Of a stretch of DNA of 11,732 nt, positions 1 through 8,290 are shown piece after piece. Both the position numbers and the translations under genes were made by a program. The notes beneath the pieces are model-generated. The model was not told the origin of the DNA, ran no database searches, and worked only from the letters and a program-made list of their open reading frames with translations. The number at the start of each line of letters is the position of its first letter. The first letter of the stretch is position 1. Location: the NCBI GenBank assembly GCA_946803715.1, contig CAMPET010000065.1:29951-41682 (forward strand). Direction: 5' to 3'. Origin of the DNA: Beroe ovata. Taxonomy: Eukaryota; Ctenophora; Nuda; Beroida; Beroidae.

Positions 1-713
1 GGAAACTGGTGTCTAGAAAAGTGATGTCAAGAAAGCAAGTGCTGTCAAGGAAACTGGTGTCAGGAAAGTGGTGTCGAGGAGGAAAGTGGTGTCGAGGAGG
101 AAAGTGGTGTCAAGGAAATTGGTGTCAATGAAAGCGATGTCAAGAGGGAAAGTGGCGACAAGAAAAGTGGTGTCAAGAAAAGTGGTGTCAGGAAAGCTAG
201 TGCTGTCAAGAAAACTGGTGTCTAGAAAAGTGCTGTCAAGGAAACTGGTGTCAGGAAAGTGGTGTCGAGGAGGAAAGTGGTGTCAAGGAAAGCGGTGTCA
301 ATGAAAGCGATGTCAAGAGGGAAAGTGGCGACAAGAAAAGTGGTGCCAAGAAAAGTGGTGTCAGGAAAGCTAGTGCTGTCAAGAAAACTGGTGTCAGGAA
401 AGAGGTGTCAAGAAGGAACGTGTTGTCAAGGAGATTGGTGTCAGGAAAGTGGTGTCAAGAAGGAAAGTGCTGCCAAGGAGATTGGTGTCAGGAAAATGGT
501 GTCAAGAAGGAAAGTGCTGTCAAGGAGACTGGTGTCAATGAAAGTTATGACAATAGGGAAAGTGCTGTCAAGAAAAATGGTGTCAGGAAAGCAAGTGCTG
601 TCAAGGGAACTTGTGTCAAGGAGAGTGGTTTCAGGGGAGCAAGTGCTGTCAAGGGAACTGGTTTCAGGGAAGTGGTGTCAGGAATGGAATTGCTGTCAAG
701 GGAACTGGTGTCA
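1..713. repeat. 15-bp minisatellite, block 1
   Basis: Tandem units of mostly 15 bp (range about 14-18) with core gtggtgtcaaggaaa run from the window edge to the N at 714. Variants at the first and middle positions (ctggtgtca, gtgctgtca, gcgatgtca) form longer patterns. A marked string containing gtcaatgaaagcgatgtc recurs at 122 and 295, a higher-order period of about 173 bp. Units lack stop codons in most registers, so long frames open on both strands. I treat those as by-products, not genes. Confidence 0.92.
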
Positions 714-714
714 N

Positions 715-745
<31 letters not shown>

Positions 746-1005
746 TGGTATGAGTCCACAAGGAAGTGAGTATAGATGTTCATTCGACTCATGAATAATT
801 TGAACACACATTTCGATCTCTGCCAGATGAATAAATTGACAGGTTCAAAACGCGCAATATGAAGCGCGCCAAGTTAATAACCAAACACGCGCGAAGAACC
901 CTGTAAAACTTTGATTGGCGAAGACCGTTTGTGTCTAATTTTGTGACATATGACCCTACATATTTAAACGGAGATGATTTCAGGACAGAAAGTTCATGGT
1001 AAGGA
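715..1005. repeat. CA microsatellite (715-744) and unique spacer between minisatellite blocks
   Basis: The N at 714 is followed by about 15 CA units, then about 260 bp of non-repetitive sequence with several CG sites (cgcgcaatatgaagcgcgcc near 851-870). No gene is seen in the spacer. Confidence 0.85.
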
Positions 1006-1940
1006 TATGGTGTCTAGAATGTGAAGTGCTGTCAGGTGAAAAAGTGTTGTTAAGTTAACTGGTGTCAAGGAAAGTGATGTCAGGAGGAAGAGTGCTGTCA
1101 AGGGAACTTGTGTCTGGATAAAAGTGCTGTCAGGGGAAGAAGTGCTGTCAGGAAGTTAAGTCCTGTCAAGAGAACTTGTATCGGGAGAGCGATTTCAAGA
1201 GGAAAGGAGCTGTCAAGGAAAGTGAAGTCAAGAGGAGAAGTGCTGTCAAGAAAAGTGGTGTCAGGATAGCAAGTGCTGTAAAGGAAACTGGCGTCAATGA
1301 AAGCGATGTCAAGAGGGAAAGTGGCGACAAGAAAAGTGGTGTCAGGAAAGCAAGTGCTGTCAAGGAAACTGGTGTCCAGAAAAGTGATGTCAAGGAAGCA
1401 AGTGCTGTCAGGAAACTGGTGTCAGGAAAGTGGTGTCGAGGAGGAAACTGGTGTCAAGGAAACTGGTGTCAATGAAAGCGATGTCAAGAGGGAAAGTGGC
1501 GACAAGAAAACTGGTGTCAGGAAAGTGGTGTCAAGAAGAAAGTGCTGTAAGGAGACTGGTGTCAGGAAAGTGGTGTCAAGAAGGAAAGTGCTGTCAAGGA
1601 GACTGGTGTCAATGAAAGTTATGACAAGAGGGAGAGTGCTGTCAAGAAAAATGGTGTCAGGAAAGCAAGTGCTGTCAAGCGAACTTGTGTCAAGAAGAGT
1701 GGTTTCAGGGGAGCAAGAACTGTCAAGGGAACTGGTTTCAGGGAAGTGGTGTCAGGAATGGAATTGCTGTCAAGGGAACTGGTGTCAATAGAAGTGGTGT
1801 CAGGAAAGCAAGTGCTGTCAAGAGAACTGGTGTCAAGAAGAGTGGTGTCAGGAGAATATGTGCTGTCAAGAAGGAAAGTGGTGTCAAGGATACTGGTGTC
1901 AATGAAACTGTTGTCAAGGAAACTGTTACCTATCTGTGAC
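1006..1940. repeat. 15-bp minisatellite, block 2
   Basis: The same unit family as block 1, with more diverged units at its left end (1006-1180). The higher-order string with caatgaaagcgatgtc recurs at 1291 and 1466. The segment 1606-1787 matches 532-713 over 182 bp with about six mismatches and no length change. Block 1 is therefore collinear with the middle of block 2. Confidence 0.92.
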
Positions 1941-2411
1941 AATGGCCAAGGAGAAAGAGTTCAAGTTAGCTATATCTCGGAGTAACATACGGAAAAGTGA
2001 CAAACAGAAATCTCCCTAACAATAATGATAACATAACCACAGTGTACATATGAAAGGATAACAAGTTCCCATACAATGAAAGCAGGTCGCCTCTAATTAA
2101 CTACTCTGAGTAACACCTGGCCTCCCAGTAATTACCAGATTATTATCAGACTAGCTGCTGCAGGTGATAATTACGGTTCACTCACACGCGCACACACACA
2201 CACACACACACATACACACACACACACACACTTACCAAACGCAGGAAAAACTAGAAATACTGTGGTAAAACTAAGGTATATTCAGTTACTCATCGCAGTA
2301 ATAAAGTACCTACAGCTGCAATGGAGGTAGGTACTAAACAAAGGTAAGTCTAAACGATTACTACATTAACAAAACTCTATAATTACTACAAAAACTCTTC
2401 TCTGTGGCACC
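1941..2411. repeat. Non-coding spacer with CA microsatellite at 2182-2231
   Basis: AT-rich sequence holding one CA run of about 50 bp, broken by CG and TA steps. I see no exon, RNA gene or mobile element in the remainder. Confidence 0.75.
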
Positions 2412-2795
2412 CACACACGCACAGTTAATGCAAGTGCTTGTCATCAAACTCATGATGAATAATGTAATGAGCCAGTGGGTACTGGGTACGGCTAGTGACT
2501 ACCACCACTAGTGACGGTAACAGTACGGAATACCCAAAGTCGCGAACACCCAACAGAATTGTTGGGTATTCCCGACATTGGGTATTCTAGAAGTTGGGTA
2601 TTCCGTACCCCAATCCTAGTGACTACCACCACAACATTTCTATGTTATACAGATGCTGATCAAGACAAAGTTACTATAATGAATAATGATGTCGCCCCAT
2701 TGTGTACTGCAGGCAGAGATGAATCGTGTAATAAAACTCAGTTTAATCTTACGTAGTACCTACTATAACTGCTCTACGTACTATAACTGCTCTCT
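2412..2795. repeat. Duplicated segment A, copy 1 (with insertion)
   Basis: It starts at cacacgcacagttaatg and ends at gctctct just before the N at 2796. It matches 2797-3076 along its whole length with scattered substitutions and small indels. The largest difference is a 100-bp insertion at 2516-2615. A 15-bp internal doublet (tactataactgctct) lies near the right end in both copies. Confidence 0.85.
2508..2623. mobile_element. 100-bp MITE-like insertion with 8-bp target-site duplication
   Basis: The insert spans 2516-2615 and is flanked on both sides by ctagtgac (2508-2515 and 2616-2623), which is present once in the paralogous copy 2. Inside, gtacggaatacccaa at 2523-2537 and its exact reverse complement at 2594-2608 form 15-bp subterminal inverted repeats. 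The motif ttgggtattc also occurs three times at 16-bp steps (2562, 2578, 2594). An 8-bp duplication is typical of hAT-type transposases. The element is far too short to encode one, so it would be non-autonomous. The superfamily is inferred from target-site length alone. Confidence 0.7.
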
Positions 2796-2796
2796 N

Positions 2797-3076
2797 ACAC
2801 ACACACACACACACACGCACAGTTAATGCAAGTTCTTGTCATTAAACTCATGATAAATGATGTAATGAGCCAGTGGGTACTGGGTACGGCTAGTGACTCC
2901 CACCACTAGTGACTACCACCACAACATGTTATACAGATGCTGATCAAGACAAAGTTACTATTATGATGGCGCCCCATTGTGTACTGCAAGCAAGGGATGA
3001 ATCGTGTACATAAAAACTCAGGTTAATCTTACGTAGTAACTACTATAACTGCTCTACGTACTATAACTGCTCTCTA
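2797..3076. repeat. Duplicated segment A, copy 2 (empty site), led by a CA run
   Basis: It opens with a CA run (2797-2817) directly after the N, then repeats copy 1 from gcacagttaatg to gctctct. At about 2905-2915 it holds the uninterrupted target sequence accactagtgactacc, which is split by the insertion in copy 1. Confidence 0.85.
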
Positions 3077-3550
3077 GCACATTCAATATTTATAAAGGAG
3101 TGGCAAAACAACTAATCATACAACAGTCCGTACAAGCAGCAACACGACTGCTCAGAACTACACTCAATACATGTATCATGATCAACACTATATAAGAGCG
3201 TGAGAAAGTATTTATGACGTAGGAGAGGAAGTTATCGAGTGACAGCAAGGCGGGAGTATAATTGTATACGTCAATCAAATTACCAACAATAACATTATCA
3301 TCATCATCCTCTATAGGATCATAGTGAAATTGTTGGATCTGCTATAATATACTCATAATATGGTGATGGTGATGATACATTCTCGGTGATGAATATGATT
3401 TATGGCGAATATTTATGAGACATAAGCGGTCATATGGAGCTGCGTGTGGTAAGGGAGTGGTTGATATACCTGAGCTATAGTTACAAACTCTCTCTCACCA
3501 GACCAGTGAGGCACACACACCAAGCATACCCAAACACGGAATAAACGGGA
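3077..3550. other. Non-coding stretch, nothing recognised
   Basis: Mixed AT-rich sequence with short trinucleotide-like stretches (atcatcatcatc near 3297-3308; tggtgatggtgatgat near 3361-3376). Open frames here are short and show no domain, membrane-protein logic or splice pattern. Confidence 0.55.
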
Positions 3551-3665
3551 ACACAAAATGAACACAGTGTAGCAATACAAATGAACACAACAGGTATTGT
3601 AACACAAAATAAACGCAGTGTAGCAATACAAATGAACAGAGAAAGTATGGCAGCACAAATGAACA
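3551..3665. repeat. 51-bp tandem repeat, about 2.3 copies
   Basis: The unit includes cagtgtagcaatacaaatga, found at 3565 and again at 3616, exactly 51 bp apart. A third partial copy begins at about 3653 with gcacaaatgaacag. Because 51 is a multiple of three, a frame stays open on the minus strand. I see no reason to call it a gene. Confidence 0.75.
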
Positions 3666-3784
3666 GGGTCATGTTAACATTGGAGAACACAATAGAAAGT
3701 GTTACCTCCTGGAGACACACACACGCACTCTGTTAAATAAGGGATTGTCCACAAGCAGCAACATACTGGGACAAAGGGTGTACA

Positions 3785-4314
3785 CTAGACAGTGCAATTA
3801 TTGTACATATCTCCCCTACCCCCTCCCCCTTCTTCACGAAACGTTATGGGGTAGGAACAATACATAGTTAGAACAAGCATACGACTGATTATCTTGGTGA
3901 ACTAGGGAGCTTTGCCCCATGAGCAGGTTGCAGAACAATGGCAAATTCTATAGCATCATAGGGTTGAGATTTATGTCACCAAAATTTGGTGACAGTTATT
4001 GTCAGTGTTGTATATATGAATTTGGACTATGATCAAGACTGGTCACAAAGCTGAACAAAGTAATAACAAGCAAAAACAATCCCTCTGCTCCACAGTAAAT
4101 ACAACATTTGCTGTGGATAAGATCATCAGATCATTAGAAGAGGATTTCTGTATCCTAGAGCCTAGAGGCTGAAAAAGTTCACAACCCACAACATGGAATC
4201 TCTATAGGATAGTGAACCATGTGAACACACTAAGCAAGGAAGTTAGCTGTAATGGTAGACAAATGGTCACACACACACACACACAACCGCATAGAAATGA
4301 ATAGATAATTCAAT
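3785..4314. repeat. Duplicated segment B, copy 1
   Basis: Matches 4360-4833 from ctag-N-cagtgcaatt to the shared end aattcaat. It contains about 60 bp (near 4092-4153) that copy 2 lacks, where copy 2 instead repeats caatccctctgctcc. Its CA run (4268-4285) is longer than in copy 2. No gene is seen. Confidence 0.85.
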
Positions 4315-4363
4315 GGGGGGTTTGTAGCCCAAAAAAAACCAAAAAAAACCAAAAAAAACCTAG
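4315..4363. repeat. Short insert with three (A)8CC units
   Basis: Between the two copies of segment B lie ggggggtttgtagccc and three exact 10-bp units aaaaaaaacc (4331-4360), followed by tag and the N at 4364. Nothing comparable follows copy 2. Confidence 0.85.
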
Positions 4364-4833
4364 NCAGTGCAATTATTGTACATATCTCCCCTACCCCCTC
4401 CCCCTTCTTCACGAAACGTTATGGGGTAGAAACAATACATAGTTAGAACAAGCATACGACTGATTATCTTGGTGAACTAAGGAGCTTTGCACCATGAGCA
4501 GGTTGCAGAACAATGGCAAAATTCTATAGCATCATAGGGTTGAGATTTATGTCACCAAAATTTGATGAAGTTATTGTCAGTGTTGTATAGGTATATGAAT
4601 TTGGACTATGACTGGTCACAAAGCTGAACAAAGTAATATCACATGCAAAAACAATCCCTCTGCTCCACAATCCCTCTGCTCCTAGAGCCTAGAGGCTGAA
4701 AAAGTTCAGAACCCACAACATGGAATCTCTATAGCGTAGTGAACCACGTTAACACACTAAGGAAGGAAGTTAGCTGTAATGGTAGACAAATGGTCACACA
4801 CACAACAGCATAGAAATGAATAGCTAATTCAAT
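4360..4833. repeat. Duplicated segment B, copy 2
   Basis: Second copy of segment B, offset 575 bp from copy 1, with substitutions, a shortened CA run and one internal deletion. The N at 4364 replaces the a at the matching site in copy 1 (ctagacagtg). The following sequence up to the coding exon of the TOM5-like gene is AT-rich. Confidence 0.85.
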
Positions 4834-5209
4834 AACCCAATTCATAAATTATAAATTCTCATATTATAGCACAATCATCTATGTGTGAGAATATTGTGCC
4901 ATTCTATGATTGTGCCATTATAGTTATTGGTATCATTCCCTATGTTTTTGAAACTAATATTATCAATTGATCTATGCAACTAGAAATAAGGCAATTTCTC
5001 ATAGGTAGTTAGTTAATTAGTTAATGAATGAAATCTCATGTTCTCAAAAGAGTTGCTTAGAAATACCATTATAGCATCATTCAGAAAACAACTTCAACAG
5101 TGAATGAATTAAAATATAAAACTATGTGTGCAAAGTCACCTCAATTGATGTCTTCATGTCCTAGCTGGTATTCTGCATTCTGAAAATTCCGAGACTTGCA
5201 GTGACATAC
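4834..5209. other. AT-rich non-coding stretch left of the TOM5-like exon
   Basis: If the donor at 5209 is used, this is intron or 3' UTR of the TOM5-like gene. An inverted pair gcacaatcat (4869-4878) and atgattgtgc (4906-4915) could form a stem with a 27-base loop. I could not identify the partner acceptor or a poly(A) signal with confidence. Confidence 0.4.
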
Positions 5210-5211
5210 CT

Positions 5212-5373
5212 TCATTCTTGCATCCCAAGAGCTTCCAGGATATAAGGAGCAGCATAGTATACTCCACGTAATGTCGCACAGTATGCTATAAACTTCACAA
5301 CTGTCATCTGCACTTCTTTTTCCTTCTTCTCTTTATCCTTCTCTCCCAACATGCCAGGCATTCCTCCAAACAT
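5212..5373 (-). CDS. TOMM5: TOM5-like small mitochondrial outer-membrane import subunit
   Basis: A 53-residue protein. The N-terminal third is Gly/Met-rich (MFGGMPGMLG) and is followed by a highly charged Lys/Glu stretch (about 11-20). The second half is one hydrophobic segment (about 24-46) with the pattern LR, a few residues, then APYIL and a short polar end. Animal TOM5 is about 51 residues with a charged cytosolic N terminus and a C-terminal membrane segment containing LR and a Pro-aromatic-Ile-Leu motif; this resemblance and the length are my basis. In that family the protein is a small subunit of the TOM complex that stabilises the import pore. The Met at 5373 has GCC before it and follows the acceptor at 5379 by two codons; upstream Met codons lie in the intron. 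The coding exon is 5210-5379, with a gtatgtcac donor two bases after TGA, so the 3' UTR would be spliced. A distant match only; confidence is moderate. Confidence 0.58.
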   Translation of the reverse strand: MFGGMPGMLGEKDKEKKEKEVQMTVVKFIAYCATLRGVYYAAPYILEALGMQE

Positions 5374-5379
5374 GGCTAA

Positions 5380-6305
5380 CTGTAGGAATGTAAGATGATG
5401 AGAATGAAATGCCATCAAGTGAAATCTGTTTTTCATTCAGCTCCTGTATGAACTGTCATTGATGAATTGAAGTTGCCTACGGATGATGGTCTTGTCTTCC
5501 CAGTGTGACATACTGTTGCTCAGTGTTTCTCACTGCAATGCAGCTTTTGTCAGCTAGGCCTAGCATCACAAAAATCTTGGCTATGAAACACACTATTGCA
5601 GCTGGGTCTAGTATCACAAAAATCTTGAATATGCTAAAGGAAGTACTTAGACATAGACTATGAACAGGGGCTGCTAAGAGACGTACTTAGACATAGACTG
5701 AACAAGATTGCCTAAGCAGTGCACAGGGACTTTTTAGTGGTTATGAAACACATTATTGCAACCAACTTGCTAAGGCAACTTATTTCTGATTATATAAGAT
5801 AAGACAAGATAACAATTATGGTATTGAACCATCACTATTCTCACATTAATTCAAAAACTTACTTCTGATTATGTACTTGGAGGCCAAGGAAGGGGTCTGG
5901 AAATTGAATAGGGCAAATTTTGATTTTGTATTAGAAATGAAGACCCTGTCAAGAAATTCCTTGAACGTGGTGGACACAACAAAATTTTCAGACAGGGTCA
6001 TTTTGTTAAATTTCTCCCTACCCTTGTTGGCGGGATTTTATCCCTGGCAAGGAATTACAATTGCGCAGCGTCAACGGTAGGGAAACCCCTTACAAGGGTC
6101 ATTTCGATGCTTCACAGAAAATTAAAATAAGAGATAAGATCAAAGAATGAAAATAAAATGTAATCTGATTACAGAAAATTATATGATCAAAATCCACCAC
6201 CAAAATTAAAATTCGGAATTTTTTCTGCGGCGACTTGCCTGTCGATGATATTGTAAAATTATTCTTTACCCTCGCTGTACTGGCGGAAAATTGTATTTAC
6301 TATTT
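5380..6305. other. Probable intron / 5' region of the TOM5-like gene, no coding exon seen
   Basis: Low-complexity dispersed repeats only. A 29-bp pair with a shared atcacaaaaatcttg core lies at 5551-5579 and 5599-5627. A perfect 17-bp pair gtacttagacatagact lies at 5643-5659 and 5683-5699. A 20-bp near-identical pair based on atgaaacaca lies at 5581-5600 and 5741-5760. An inverted pair gaccctgtc/gacagggtc lies at 5942-5950 and 5991-5999. Confidence 0.5.
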
Positions 6306-6475
6306 CTAATTCTGGACGCCGGACGGTCGCTCGCCTTTGTTGCCCCACCACTCACGATGCCGCGTCAGAAAAATTTTTCGCGCGTGCAAAATAAATTGAA
6401 AGTTATCTGAGCTGTCCGCTGTTTCTCGCGCGCGGCGCCGCGCCTCCGCCCTCCAGCTCAGCTCTATCGATGAAG
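6306..6475 (-). promoter_or_regulatory. CpG-rich patch: candidate promoter and 5' non-coding exon of the TOM5-like gene
   Basis: Between AT-rich flanks this stretch is dense in CG dinucleotides (gcgcgcggcgccgcgcc near 6427-6443, several CGCG elsewhere). On the minus strand a consensus donor gtgagtgg starts at 6355 after GCATC. Joining that donor to the acceptor at 5379 would give a 976-bp intron and a first exon that is 5' UTR, because the open frame here does not stay in frame with MFGG. The link to the small gene is inference. The patch could also serve a divergent transcript. Confidence 0.35.
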
Positions 6476-7389
6476 GCGATAAAGATTGAAGATCATCCAT
6501 GCAATTTCATCGATTCAACACACACTTCTATCAGAATAAAATCATATTTCAACTTTATTTCAATATGCAATAGCTTCACAGATCTTATTATCATTGAAAT
6601 GGATATTTTACAATGACATGGGCCAGCTCCACGCTCATGTTTTCAAAACCATCTTATTCTTACGTAATATCAGCTACAAACATACTAATATGATGCTGTT
6701 GATAATCATAATGATAGTATCTGATGATCTAATGGTATTAGTAAGAAGGGACTAAAGAGTAAAGGGAGGGTGAGAATGAACATTAAATGAAGACATATTC
6801 ATGATGCGTGAATTCGAATCTATTCGCCACTGTATCTGATGAAATAACCTAATAATAAGATAAACAAGAAGTATTCTCTATCGAAAAATGATTAAATGCC
6901 CATTCAAATTATTCAATAAGTGAAGGGACAATATATTTGATATCTGGCTGGGATAACTGGAAGATAACTGAGCTCGGACTGAATTAGGAATGAACATTCC
7001 TCATTCCAGGTGTAAAATACGCACATGAAAAGTTTAAAACTTAAAATTAGAATCCGTGTCTCGACGGTCTTGCTTTCTGCAAGTCTGAACCACCAACTTT
7101 AGTCAGTAAATAATGAAAATCAAAACCGTTACGGTAATACCTGCAGCAACATATAAACATACATAGTTTTTACTTGAAGGATATCACCCAGTATATTGTA
7201 TAACAACATAGTCTGTTAAAATAACTTTACTGAGAAAAGGGGTTCCGCCCCTCTCTCTTTCTGATAACTTGGGGGCCACACCCCCGGACTGCAGAGTCTG
7301 TCTTCCTCCCTCGCTGGATTTACCACATAATATATTCCACCAGTTACTATCGTATAAAACATGGGTAGGTGAAAAGTAGGAAGTTGGTA
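6476..7389. other. Intergenic region between the receptor 3' end and the TOM5-like gene
   Basis: AT-rich, with no supported gene. It should include the 3' UTR of the receptor gene on its right side. On the minus strand, AGTAAA at 7226-7231 is a weak poly(A) candidate about 160 bases past the stop, and canonical AATAAA occurs only far away at 6554-6559. The extent of the UTR is not determined. Confidence 0.45.
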
Positions 7390-8290
7390 TTATAACTGGG
7401 ACGATTTGAAATTCCCGCCACTTCCCCCGCCACCGTATGACGGGTTGCGGTCGAAGGGTGGGTATCCCCCGCCGCGGGAACCGTTGTCACCTGGGAATGG
7501 GGGAAGAGGGGTCAGTCAGGGGAATGGGAGAGATGGGTCAGTCAGGGAATTGGTGAGAGAGAGAGAGAGGGGTCAGTCAGGNCAGGGGATTGGGGAGAGA
7601 GGGGTCAGTTAGGGGATTGGGGAGAGAGGGGTCAGTCAGAGGGTTGAAGAGGGTGTATAATTAGGGTTAGGGTGAGGTATGTTTGACAGATCCATGGAAG
7701 TTGGCGAAGATCCATGGAAGTTGGGGAAGTTGGGTGCATATCAAACACCAGAGTACCAGATTTCAATGAACAACATTGAGCCCTTAAGGGACGTATATGA
7801 TAATTGGACTCACGGTATCTCGAATCGTACGTGTTATTCTCATAATTGCTCCCTCTGTCATTGTAACCCCCGTAATTAGCTCGTGGAGGTGATTTAGGCG
7901 CCGGGTCGTACGCAGGGTAGGGGGATTTAGGGGCGGGGTCGTAGTTCGGATACGACGGCTGGTCGTTGTACGAGTTATACGCGGACTTCGGGGGGTCGTT
8001 GTAGGTTGCACGACTGTCGTACGTGTTGAACTTGTTCCCGTTGTAACTGTAGTCCGGCTTCTGCGAGATCATGAGTTAAATAGTGGGAACTGGGAGATCA
8101 CCAGTAAAAACCCCGGGCTATGGCCCCACAGGGGTGTTCATACTGGGTTCTATTTCTCAGAGTATGAGGTCTGTGCTGATACTGATAGTAATATTTACAC
8201 CACTCACGGGGGGTTGTGCTCCGTAGCTGAAATCACCAGCCCCAAACTTGGGTTGGGGTTCAGGGGACCCATACGGACTTGTCATGGTAC
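7390..8290 (-). other. Tyr/Pro/Gly-rich cytoplasmic tail (exons 8-10)
   Basis: Exon 8 gives a Pro/Gly segment (SPYGSPEPQPKFGAG). Exon 9 gives 82 residues of which 15 are Tyr, with duplicated YDPAPKSP and duplicated YDSR, a YNDP (YxxP type) site and PKSPPR (PxxPxR type). Exon 10 adds a Gly-rich end closing with KSSQL and TAA. From general knowledge of such motifs, phospho-Tyr/SH2, SH3 and class I PDZ (S-x-L) partners are possible; this is inference from short linear motifs. The segment is likely disordered. Exon 10 is supported by a strong polypyrimidine tract and AG at 7491, by phase, and by the prompt stop. Confidence 0.75.

Noticed and set aside
545-811. Minus-strand frame running through the CA run
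   Set aside because: Poly(Val-Cys) from a dinucleotide repeat fused to minisatellite translation, crossing an N.
68-1939. Several long + and minus strand open frames inside the minisatellite (60-164 codons)
   Set aside because: They overlap one another in multiple frames and consist only of the translated 15-bp unit. Openness follows from unit length and lack of stops, with no start context, splice or domain evidence.
1-2000. CRISPR-like array from evenly spaced repeats
   Set aside because: Units are contiguous with no unique spacers, in a eukaryotic setting.
3413-3720. Cys/Ile/Phe-rich minus-strand frames resembling membrane segments
   Set aside because: The hydrophobic pattern is the translation of the 51-bp tandem repeat and occurs in two overlapping frames.
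5871-6080. 69-codon + strand frame
   Set aside because: No recognisable domain, no splice partners, and it spans an inverted repeat likely to be non-coding.
6306-6500. 64-codon minus-strand frame in the CpG-rich patch as the first coding exon of the TOM5-like gene
   Set aside because: Spliced from the donor at 6356 to the acceptor at 5379 it reads out of frame with MFGG and soon stops.
7406-7612. + strand frame rich in Pro and Gly
   Set aside because: It is the antisense shadow of the terminal receptor exon and the adjacent minisatellite.
8061-8072. Met at 8072 as a start for a separate Tyr-rich protein
   Set aside because: An acceptor AG precedes AAG at 8060, and the phase 0 join to exon 8 explains the frame without a new start.
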